From assembly GCA_963556255.1 (NCBI GenBank), contig OY744605.1, forward strand, positions 64,289,234 to 64,353,233: DNA of 64,000 nucleotides. The letters are read 5' to 3'. Below, piece after piece: positions 46,189 through 56,700 of the stretch; the first letter of the stretch is position 1, and each line of letters opens with the position of its first letter. A model generated the notes under the pieces. The model was not told the DNA's origin and ran no database searches. It saw nothing but the letters and a program-made list of their open reading frames with translations. A program made the position numbers and the translations under genes. This DNA is from Allolobophora icterica (lineage: Eukaryota; Annelida; Clitellata; Crassiclitellata; Lumbricidae).

Positions 46189-46333
46189 CAGGGTGAGAAT
46201 TGTCGGGAGGTTTGGGGGGTTCAACCCCCCCTAGTCTTTCTTAGGACCCCATAGTAAAGTCTTCATTGCACACCCAAACTCCACATGAATCAAGGTCTAG
46301 GCCCCCAGTCTTTTTTCTACAATTCTCATACTG
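46189..46333. mobile_element. 145-bp hAT-like MITE
   Basis: Ends CAGGGTGAGAATTGTCG and CTACAATTCTCATACTG are inverse with a few mismatches. Perfect target duplication CTACTAGA (46181-46188 and 46334-46341). The unoccupied target is present at 14186-14193. Confidence 0.93.
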
Positions 46334-46357
46334 CTACTAGATGAGTACTATATGTAG

Positions 46358-46894
46358 CATGGGCGGCGATCATGGGGGGACGGGGGCATGTCCCCCCACC
46401 TTTAAGAGTGGGGGACACGCCATACATTTGTCCCCCCCAGATTTTGAAGAAACACCAAAAAAGGCGAAGAAATGTATATGCGCGCCAGGGTTTTGACTGT
46501 GTTTCTGAAGAGATGAGGTAAAAAAAAATTTTTTAGAGAAGTGTCCCCTCCAGAAACTTTCAGAAAGTAAGAAGAAATTCTAAAAAAAAGGGCGGAAATT
46601 TTTTTTAGAATTTCGGAAAAAGTGGGGAAAATGAAAGTGGGGAAAAAGTGAAAGAAGCGGGGGAAAAGGTAATAATACCACACTGGAGGGAGACTGTAGT
46701 AAGAAAAAGCTGTAAAAGAGGTGAAGGACTAAAAAAAGGTCATCAACTTTTTTCGGAGATGAAAGCGATAGTTTTCGGAGATGAATTGGCAGAAAAAAAT
46801 TTTTTTGGGGACAAGATTTTCAAAAAAGGTCGTCGACGAGATCGTGGCCGACTTTGTCCCCCCCCCCACCTCTCAGACAAGATCGCCGCCACTG
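46358..46894. mobile_element. MITE family 2, inverted copy
   Basis: Ends CATGGGCGGCGATC and GATCGCCGCCACTG. Flanks ATATGTAG (46350-46357) and ATATGCAG (46895-46902) differ at one base. The empty target ATATGCAG is at 14209-14216 in the paralogous segment. Confidence 0.92.
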
Positions 46895-47028
46895 ATATGC
46901 AGCGATACGAAAAATTACGAATACGATACACAAAATACGCTGTACACAAGAGCTCCCGAGGTCGACCGCGTATCGCTCGCCTACCCGATAGAGCGCGATC
47001 GATTTTCAACCCGCCTACTATTTTCAAA

Positions 47029-47541
47029 TCAGACGCACTGGGCGTGTAGTCCTCAATGTTGTTGTAACGTTTAATAATATTTGATGTGATGGGTTCCGGT
47101 GTATTGGCATGTTAGCGGCTCAGATTCAAAATGGCGATCGGTCACACATTCTGACTGCAGCATCGGCCGGGAGTCGTCTTACTGTGTAATTATTTATAGG
47201 GCCTACTGTGTTACTAGCCCTTATGCAAACCCTCTTACCAGCTAAGCAAACATTTTCGAAAAATTCCCAGCTTGTGACTGCAGCAGGTCTTCAACGTCGT
47301 TCCTTCCTGATTCTAAATATATAATTCTTTTGCTTGTTCTCATAAAATGCTCAAGTCCCAAGGCATAAATGTGCTTGAGTCATTTTCAAAGTCTACACTA
47401 GTGCACCAAAAGCGGCCGCTCTAGCTCGCACGTTGTCTCTATGGATTCTGCGCCTGAAGGCCATCATAGATTGTTTGTGATCGACAGAATTGTAGATTCG
47501 ATTTTCAAACGATTTAATTGTTTTGCCATATATTTATTAAC
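47029..47541. promoter_or_regulatory. 5' flank / 5' UTR of basigin-like gene
   Basis: The part at 47400-47470 is richer in CpG (AAGCGGCCGC, CTCGCACG) than the surroundings, which would suit a TATA-less promoter. The transcription start cannot be fixed. Confidence 0.35.
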
Positions 47542-50500
47542 ATGAATAGGCGATTTTTACTGTTGTGCAATGCACTTTTGTGCTTGGGCATGATCGGTAT
47601 GTTCCCAGGCAGATTAAATTGCTAGCATTTCGAAATTCGTAGTTGTGCATTGCTAGAGTGTCATCCCGTCTTCTCTCTTCCTCCCTTCTCTTTTATTATG
47701 GCGTTATCTCGTTGTCTCCCAACTCCGTCTAGTTGGGTTTGATATTCAATTTCGGATATTGGACGTTCGGTATGGAAAGCCGCAGATCAAATAATTGCAA
47801 ATTTACTTATTGTAATCTTATCTAATGACTTTTATATCGTCGTTATATTGATGCATATTGGGTATCATTCGATGGTCGTTTCATGTGATGTCGTAGTTAG
47901 GAATCATAATTCGTTGGATCAGCCTAGGCTACTCGAAATTCGATAGGCGAGGCAAACGTATCAGATTTGAATATGGGGTGATGCTGGGAATCTGCACAAC
48001 ATTTATATTCCGTTCTTGACATTTAGTATCATTCAGGTTAGCATAGGCACCTGATTTGGGTAAACGTACGCTTTAGCGTATTTAATTATTGGCAGGATTT
48101 CGAAAAAATGAATAGCGTAAATAATTATTTCATCCACCTTCCAGCCTCTAGTTTAGTTTAATATTACACATTTTAATCGTTCATCTATCCAGCTTCCAGT
48201 TTTAGCTCAGTTTCATCGCATATCCAGCTTCTATTTCAAGTTTTATATGACATGTTTTCATCGCTCATCCACGGCAATGATATCGGCGTTAAACGATATA
48301 GTTTCATCACAATTCCAACGTCTTCTAGTTTCCGTTTTATTATGTAATATTTTCATCATTTATCCAGCTCTAGTTTCAATAATATTTTCATCAATCATCC
48401 AACTTCTAGTTTGAGTTATATATTCATCAGTCATCACAATTGCTGATAACTATCGACTATAAGAGTGTACATATATAATTAACGCACCTAACCTGGAGGA
48501 TTACCTTCTTCGCACATCCAGCTTCTCGTTTGATCTCCATTTTCATCGCTTAGCCAGCTTCCAGTTTGACTTATATTTTCATCGGTCATCCAGCTTCCAG
48601 TTTGATTTCTATTTTCATCACTCATACAGCTTCCAATAATTAAATACGCTAAAGCGAATGTGGACATTTCTTCCAATAATTAAATATGCTAAAACGTAAG
48701 TTTACCCCTGATTTGTTTCTATTTGAATGGTGCTATATAAATTTCCTATTAGTTACAACTATGATTTTTAAACACAATTGTCATTTTAATACTCGAAATT
48801 GTATTAAAGACCAATTTTGCAGAGAAATGTGAGAATATGAAAATATTTTAAATAAGTATATGTATTTGACCAGTGGGTTTCCATACCAAATGTCCAGTAT
48901 CTGAATGTGAATATCAAAACCAGCTTGGCATAGGTTTGTCTCCCAGTTAATAGCTAATTTTTTGCTTCCTTTTTCCTTGCAGGTGCTGTTATTTTAGATG
49001 CTTATGCTGGGTAAAGTAGAATTAGTCACATCCCAGTGGATTGCAATTCTTTTACACTTGTGTCATTTTCTTTCTTCTTTTGCCACCAGAGTTACCTAGA
49101 GAAAGATACTTTTTTGAGTAACTGCACAATTCAAGGGCATTCTTATTTAGATGTGTGTGGCTCGCACATTCTGAAAGAGTGCCTAACTACGGCCTGTTGT
49201 AGCAAAAATGTGTTTCTCCTTCCTGCCAAAGCGTAATGACCATACCATGCCTTTTTCTTGATCAAGTAAGTATTGGTATTTATACGTATGCTTGATTTTT
49301 CAGCTGCATTAATGTTTATGTTTTAGCATTTGTTGAAAGCGAAGATGTGCTAGCAAAAGTATTTGGCACTGCTGTGCTGCATTGCTATAATGAAGGCGAG
49401 GCAGTGCACTGGTATGGGCCAGATGAAAAAGAAATAAAGAGTGACAAAGAGAAGTACATCATCGACATTGCCAATAATTCGTTGACCGTCTCAAAGATTG
49501 GTATGTGAATAACATAAGTGTAAGCTATGGTAGGGTGTTTTTCAGTGACCATGGAAGTCCCTAAGATGTCATTAAACACTGGTGACTGTAATCCATATAA
49601 ACCAAGAATCTCTAAAACAAGTCTGTTATAATGCTCAAGGCCTCAGTCACTGGTTGCTACTAAGCAAAGTCAGCATGCATATGAAATTCAAGGATGAATT
49701 CGGTGAAAAGCCAAGAGAAAAATCCAGAGGACAGAGAAACAGCCTATGAAGGAAATGAGTCCAACAAAAGATGGGTTGTTAGATGAGATCTAAAAGCCAA
49801 TGCACACTTTGTGGAACAAATGGCACCTGGAAGAGAGTTTAAGAGTGTGGGACCAGCAACGGATATAGCGTACCCCGAAGAGCTGTCCTTGTCCCTAGCT
49901 GTGGTCAGAGAGACAGTCAGAGGACCTGGTCAAGTAGTTACAATTCTTAGGCGTCGGCATGAGGTGAGAGTAGCAAGGCTGACCAAAATGTAGAACCAGT
50001 CTTTTCAATTTTTCATTTACCTGTGGGTAACCATTGCAATGAGTTTACGACTCGAATTAGATGTCGATACTTTTAAGTTTTGATCAGGGATCTGGCCAAG
50101 ATGTTTGGACCCTGTGAAGCTTCATCTTGTTAGTTTAGAAATGCTAATAAAATATGTATAGTATGGCTGGTATCTATAAGTAATTAATTTACATAAGTTT
50201 GAATCTTGGTATATTCCATGGTAATTGAGCTTCAACCAAATAACAAAGTCTGTGAAGATCATTATTTATTTTCAAGATTTGTTCAACAGAATGAAATTTA
50301 CCATGTTGCTGCAACACTGAAGGTGATAAGCTAAATTTCATAGTTATAATTAATGCGTTCAAGAAGTTTTCATTTTCACTTGATGTGTTTGAATTCAAAT
50401 CCTGAACATATAGGGGAAATACTAACTAACCACCAGGTTCTGTGGTACAGAGTTACTTTATTTTTGTGCAGATATCTTGTATACTTCTTTTTTGACAGGT

Positions 50501-53500
50501 GAGGTAGATGTTGGAAAATATCGCTGTCAGACACCACTTGAAAACAAAACTTTTGTGATTGTCAGTGAGTTCTTTATTTGAAGTACTTAAATATTTTAAT
50601 AGTAAACTGTTATGCTACATGAGGTATTTTAAACTGTTAACATAATTTTTGCATCGTTGTAACATCCACAGTTCTTATTCCAAACTTGAATATCCTTATT
50701 AGGGCTGTCAATGAGCTAGAGAGTGACACGGTAATGGGGAAAACGGTATTACCGCGGTAAAAACCGCGGTGATCATGTCAGAACCGGCGGTAATACCGTG
50801 GGGATGGTATAAAGGCTTACGGTAATATCGTGGGGATGGAAATAATATCACGGTAATTACCACGGTAACAGTTTTAACATTGTCCACTGCATGAAATAAT
50901 CAGTAGGCCCCTATTTACTCTAAACGGATCTGCTTTTTCAATGTCTTTGCATTGCTCTTTATCATTGAAAACTTGAATATTCGATTTATTTCCACCTTCT
51001 GGTCCGCCTTGACTGTTTAAGAGTGAGCATGTGTATCATAATTTGAATTTAAAGTATGCTCTGTTTTAAAAGCTGCTACTGTTTCAGTTGTGAGCATTAT
51101 CTGTTTTCGAATGGGGACAGACCAGATGGGGATGGGGTGGGGATGGGGACAGACCGGATGGGGTGGGGATGGGGACAGACCGGATGGGGATGGGGTGGGG
51201 ATGGGAACAGACCGGATGGGGTGGTGATGGGGACAGACCGACGGGAATGGGGTGGGGATGGAGAGAAATGTTGTCCCTGTGTCACTCTCTACAACGAGCC
51301 CCGGAATATCCGGGCATCCATTTGAAGGGTCGCACCCAGGCCCTTAAGTCAATACCCGAAACCCGACCACGTTAAATAAGTTTTAAATGCTTCGTCACAT
51401 TCCACGGTGTAACATCTGTCGTGTGTGAAGCTGTGCAGTTGAAGATGTGTGCGCCAGCTACAGTGGTAGATTTAGTCATCGGTGTGTAGGGCGGTTGGCA
51501 CCCACGCCTGTTTAATTGCTGGCTATCCTAAGATCAGCCCTGTGTTGAACACGTTGAGTTAATAATACTACTGTGCATGGTGGGTTGCCAGAACATGGTG
51601 CCCCTCTTGAAATTTGCTTCCTTCACACGATCCACCCTGTATCTGCCACAGGCCATTGAGGGGGACCGTTTGGCCTGTCAATCGATGAAGAAATATATCG
51701 TAGTATAGGGAAGGGGCTGACTGACTGGCTGTTGTTCCATCCGTCTTATGCGCTGTTGACTGAACGGATTGGATAATTTGAATGACAGTGCAGACTAACC
51801 CTTCAGGTTTGGGCTTAGGGATAGAGCTGCTAAATTGCATGATTAGTATTGGATGACTGTTAGACTGTCCTTGTAGCTGATGCCAAGCCAATGATGACTA
51901 ACTGTGAATTAGGCTTTAGTGCATAGATTTAATGACATACAGCCTTTTGGACAACATAATTTTCCATTCTAAGATTGTTTACTTAGTAAGTTTGTCTTTT
52001 GAGACTTTAAACGAGATTTTGTTATTTGCTGCCATTGCTGTTGTTTCAGTTACAATATAGTTTGGGAAGTTTATCATAATCCATTCCAATGATTTTTGCA
52101 TTTAACTATGTAATTGGTACTCACGTGTCAGTGCAGCTTACTTTTTTACTGTTTGAATAAAATGTGCATCAGTTATTAATTATCTAGCAGTTACATCTAA
52201 TTTAGCGAATTTTAACTATTAGCGACCAGCGAGCTATCAGTCACCATTTTATATGCTGTGTATAGTAACGCAACTATTTTTGGCTTTCTAAAATTATTTT
52301 TCCAATGACAGGCTTTTGGGTACCCGCTGAAAATTAGCACGGGCACCCGGGTCGTTTTTCTAAAATTTTGACAGCCCTAATCCTTATATGACTTTGTGGG
52401 TTTTCATTAGCCTGCCTGTTTCCTTAAGGATCCATTCCCTTAACAATGATGATGCAAGTTTAAAATCCTATTTCATTACATAATAGAATTAAAACCCTTT
52501 CTGTAGCATCTATTTGTTCGTTACTTTATGCTCAAAAATATTATTATATGCTGATATTGCCATATGTATCTGTTAGAAGTTATGCTACACAAGACCATAC
52601 ATTTCAGGGCTTAAACTGAAAGAGGCTTAATGGCTTGTAACACTTGACCTTACTTTACCTAACCTGGTAGCTTCTTTCTTCAGCTCCTCCTTACGTCAAG
52701 CCGCTTGAAAAGTCGGTGAACTTGGTTCAGGGAGACAAGCTGGAGCTGACCTGCACTGCTTGGGGAAGTCCAAGTTTTAAGATCACCTGGATCAAGAACT
52801 GGGAAGGAGAAAACCTGGAGCTGACTGCAACTGACCGCATTTTGCTGGGCAGCGATGGAAAGTTGGAAAACGCACAGCTTAACATCACAGCAGTTACTTA
52901 CGACGATTACGGGTTTTACACGTGCAATGCAACAAACCCATATGGCTCATTACAGTCAACTATTAAAGTCCGTGTGAAAGGTTGGCTTAAATTTATTTAA
53001 ACTAATTTGAAATCGGTAAAGTTTAATTTTAATAAAATATATAGGTTAAAAGTGTGCATTTAATGTGAAGATGTGCATAGGTTTTGGGCACTAATTTCAT
53101 TATAACATTATCTCTAAGGTAATGTGAAAGGAAACACTATATTTCATAAATGAAACTGACTGTTAGGTAGGCGATTACTTTGAATGCTTGCTTTGTAACA
53201 TGGATCCTGCAGATTCAAGCCTCCCCTGAGGTTACTGTGTAGGGCCCTTGAGCAGGTCCTTCACGCACATGTTCTAAATGGTGTTGGGTGATGATGCTTT
53301 TGTTGTTAGATAGTGGCAATTAATAAATACAGAAATAATTATAGTAACAACAATAACGTACCATAATCTTCTCTCAAGATTTATTTGACGTAATCCTTGG
53401 GTGCGTGACAACTTAAGGTTAAACAATAAAAAAATGACTGTACCCACTAACTGTAACCCCACACATCACAGACATGCCCAACATGCTTGAACCATCTCCA

Positions 53501-54462
53501 ATTACTTCGGCATTTGATCAACTTCTTCAACTGTAACACCAGCTCAGACTGTTTTTTATCACTTTAACGAGAGCTGCCTTGGTTTCAGTCACTTTTAGTA
53601 TGCTCCCGTCATTAAAGTTTTAAAGACAAACATACAACATGCTTGCTTGCATGCCTATGTATAAGCATGCATGCATACAAACATACATGTGTATGTTTGT
53701 TTGTATGTATCAGGCTATTTATGTAGCCCCAATTAAAAATCACAAAGGCACAGAAATATAGGTACAACATTACTGAATGTGTATATATACTAGTGTATAT
53801 TAATGACTTAATATATACATAATGTTGCGTTTGTAGATAAGTTGGCTCCACTTTGGCCATTTATCGGCATCTGTGTCGAGGTGATCGTACTCATACTTAT
53901 TATCGTCATCTATGAAAAGCGAAAGTCAAAGCAGAACTATGATGAAGATGTCAAAGAAGAAGGCAATAACCAGTAAGTGCTGGGTTTGAACTTTCCACAT
54001 CATTGAACAACGAAGGATGCAGTAGTGTATCTGAAGGGAAAGAATTTTCCAGATCTTAAAAAATTGAATATTTTGAATTCAACAGCCTTGTTTTACTGTA
54101 GTACTTACTATGCTTCTGGAGATGGTTTTTATTACCAGACCTAGTTTTTAATTTTTCTTCAACTCATGTTTATAATTTTGGTCTAGAACTAGCATTTGCA
54201 TTTGCTTAATGTTATTTTGCTTTTTTATTGTTCTTAATTAACTTCTTTTTTTTTTATTTATCTGTAAAAGCATTTCCTTCTTTATTTCTTATAATATATT
54301 AAATTGCTTGGTTCTGTTTTTGTTATAAGAAGAACTTTTTTCAAATCTATTGTAAAACTATAAAAAAATTTCTTCTGTTTCATATTTGTCTTGTGTTGTC
54401 TTTATTGTAGAACCAACTCAAATGATCATGAGGATAAGGAGAAGGTGAGGCTAAGGAAGTAG
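47542..54462 (+). CDS. BSG: Basigin/neuroplastin-like Ig membrane glycoprotein (6 exons)
   Basis: Exons 47542-47596, 49327-49500, 50499-50564, 52684-52980, 53837-53972 and 54411-54462 join in consistent phase to 259 residues plus stop; human basigin is of similar size. Signal peptide MNRRFLLLCNALLCLGMIA. Ig domain 1 (about 22-97) has C in AVLHCYN, W in VHWYGP and DVGKYRC. Ig domain 2 (about 100-196) has LTCTAWG, ITWIKN and DDYGFYTC, with several N-glycosylation sequons. The helix LWPFIGICVEVIVLILIIVI (203-222) contains the intramembrane Glu (212) and the following YEKRK typical of basigin and neuroplastin. The tail ends DKEKVRLRK, like the DK..VR.R ending of the family. Family members escort monocarboxylate transporters and plasma-membrane Ca-ATPases to the surface; that role is inferred here. 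Basigin and neuroplastin cannot be told apart with certainty in an invertebrate. Confidence 0.94.
48059..48706. mobile_element. TIR element with 36-bp satellite interior, in basigin intron 1
   Basis: Ends GGTAAACGTACGCTTTAGCG and the inverse CTAAAACGTAAGTTTACC, each continuing into TATTTAATTATTGG. Flanked by CCTGATTTG on both sides (48050-48058 and 48707-48715), a 9-bp duplication. The interior is a degenerate array of 36-bp units with CATCCAGCTTC and ATTTTCATC. A 9-bp duplication would suit a Mutator-like or similar source; family unknown. Confidence 0.85.
49501..50498. other. Basigin intron 2
   Basis: Contains a probable repeat remnant at about 49790-49990 (AGTTTAAGAGTGTGGGACCA) resembling the end of a LINE or SINE. 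No exon in phase was found. Confidence 0.4.
50700..52379. mobile_element. 1.68-kb hAT-like element in basigin intron 3
   Basis: Ends TAGGGCTGTCAA and TTGACAGCCCTA are perfect 12-bp inverses. Perfect target duplication ATCCTTAT (50692-50699 and 52380-52387). The left part has palindromic ACCGCGGTAAAAACCGCGGT-type sequence, and the interior has the minisatellite at 51107-51262. No transposase motif was recognised, so it is probably non-autonomous or decayed. Confidence 0.93.
51107..51262. repeat. GGGGATGGGGACAGACCGGA minisatellite
   Basis: About five irregular units of a G-rich repeat made of GGGGATGGGG and ACAGACCGGATG blocks inside the hAT-like element. One strand has many G-runs and could form quadruplexes. 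Confidence 0.9.
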
Positions 54463-56700
54463 ATGGAGCACTGTCGGAGCACTGTCAGATGAGTATGCAA
54501 CGTCAAGAGTTTTACCCTACTTTGTCTTCTTCGTCATCTTCTTCCTGACATCCCAGAGTGCATACAGCATCACAGAAGAAGCGCAGCTTTATTGGATGTT
54601 TGGTGTGTAGTACGATAGACTTTTCTACTTTGAGTAATTCAGGGTTGCAGATCCAAGCTTTGTTCAGCAACGTATTCTCTTTTGTGCAAAGTTGCGGTAC
54701 TGGGAACTTTCTGTTGAGTTATTTTTTTAATGTTTAACTTATTGTTATAAAATGTTTTTCTTTGACAAAATTGATACTATGGGTATAATATGAATTTTTA
54801 CAAAGAAAAACCATGCTTCCAGCAGCATTATAGAATTACTGTTCTGTTTAGTATGATATTAATATCAGACTTTTAGAGCATAATAGTTTTATTGTTAACC
54901 TCCTTATGAGTGGGTATATTTTCGTACCTCCCAAGTTACTTAATTTGTTTAGACATTATTACCTATTTGAAAACTTCTGAATGTAGTTTTTTGTTTATGC
55001 AAAATAAAATAAGTGGATTTCCTGAGAATTTTGGAAAAGTCAGGTTATTTTTTTAATAGAAGATTTAACTGATAATGGAACAATTTTGGTGTTTCAAAAA
55101 CTGAACAATTGTGTAGTTTAGAATTCAGATGACAAATTCACCAGTTGCCGTGGATCTGCAGTTGCCTGTATTTTTCTTTCTTTGCTGTTATGTAACATAC
55201 TTTGTTTTTTAGATAGGATTTTAGTGCACAAGCGTGACCGACACTTCGTAAATAATTTTGCGATGGTGATTTTCTTTAATTCCTTGTAGACAGTTTTGCT
55301 GATTATGTTGATGTGCCACAAGTTGTTTTCAGATTAGTTTTGAAAAATATTTTTATGCATATAACGTTTATCAGTTTGCACAACACTCTGTCAAAAATGT
55401 ACTCACTTGGTAAGTATTGAATTTCTGTCAGTAGTCCTATTGTCATTGTGCAGTAAGTCTTTTTCTGTTGTGTACATTTACCAGTACTTGCGACCAGTGC
55501 GCTTGAGGTGGCACTATTTTAATGTCTGATTATGCCACAAGATTTTCCGGGAATACAAAAGTTCTAGTTATGCATTTTTGTAACACCTTAATGGCTTTCA
55601 AAAGCCCTATGTACCTGGCTGTCAGAAGCATAGGCGTAGACTCTGGGGGCAGCCAGGGCACGTCCCCCTAATAATTGAGATGAACTGTACACCCAATGCA
55701 ACGAGTGCAGAATGAATAACCAAATCCCCCCCCCAATATTTGGGACACGTTTACGCCAGTGGTCAGAAGGATGGAACATAGATGACCATTCAAAAATGCA
55801 TCGTTGGAGCATAATTGTAATTGACACCCACTACTATGAGCATAATATTATTGGCTTTAGGTGCATATTAAAGCTTCAGTGACACTTGGTTGCTTATTAA
55901 GACCTTGTTCAGATGCAGCAGAGTGCAGGGCAGGACCCTTGTAGCTAATATTTTGTTTAAATTCAAGTTCTGAATTTCCCAGTTTCACTGGTACATGAAT
56001 GTTTCTAACCTAATATACATAAGGGGTACCCCGAAAATTCATCGGATTTCTACGAATCCCACGTCCCCCAGCCGCCCCCATGGCGACGCTAATGTTAAGA
56101 TATAGGCCAGATAGTAGAAAACTGCACATTTTAATTTATTAAACTGTTCAGTAATTTGCAATGCTTGTGCTTAAAGCAGAATTGTGGATGGAAGGATACT
56201 GTCAAGTTCAGTTGGTGGTCATTATTTATGAGACATGTACAGTTGTTTTGATTTGATTTAATAGACACTTGTGGTATTTTCACAGCTATCAAGTTTACAT
56301 AACTGTGTGTGATCACTTGTGCAAGCATTTATCATGATCCTGTATTTATTGGTTTTATCATGATGTGTTCACTATCTCTAGTTTTGAGACACCAGTCTTG
56401 GTCTGATCCTTCTAGTCAGTTATGTGGTTGTATTTTTGTACATGTGTGTTTCTTTATTCCAAAGCGAGTTTTGAAAGTTTCGTATCTTCAGACCAAGTTG
56501 GTAAATGGCTTGCGTATCACTGGAAAATATCAGTATGCTGGCTTTGAATAATGAATGCCGAATTTAAGTCAAGCGATAATGTTATTCACATTTTTACTTA
56601 TATTGTTGTTTTCAGCTTTGGCAATTGTGCTTTTTGGCTTTTAATGGTATTTTAATTTATCTTGTGTGCTGTGTTTAAAATAAAAATGTTAATATATTCA
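54463..56700 (+). other. 3' UTR and flank of basigin-like gene
   Basis: AT-rich sequence after the stop. AATAAA occurs at 55003-55008 and again at 56679-56684, so a short and a long 3' UTR are both possible. A 133-bp MITE lies between the two signals, and a further hAT-end-like remnant lies near 56020-56095. Confidence 0.55.
55629..55761. mobile_element. 133-bp hAT-like MITE
   Basis: Ends CATAGGCGTAGACTC and ACGTTTACGCCAGTG are approximate inverses. Perfect target duplication GTCAGAAG (55621-55628 and 55762-55769). Confidence 0.9.

Larger units (their letters stand above)
45942..47028. repeat. Duplicated segment, copy 2 (carries two MITEs)
   Basis: Homologous to 13580-14335, interrupted by elements at 46189-46333 and 46358-46894 and lacking about 340 bp present in copy 1. 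Confidence 0.8.

Noticed and set aside
48983..49010. 28-bp segment with good acceptor and donor in basigin intron 1
   Set aside because: Including it shifts the phase (exon 1 plus 28 bp leaves two bases), and joining to the next exon gives a stop. Exon 1 joins directly to 49327 in frame.
49090..49235. Cys-rich frame after TTTTGCCACCAG in basigin intron 1
   Set aside because: Phase does not fit either neighbour and the frame ends in a stop. Could be a rare alternative terminal exon but nothing supports it.
51568..51891. 107-residue antisense frame inside the 1.68-kb hAT-like element
   Set aside because: No transposase or BED-finger motif seen, and no start or splice context.
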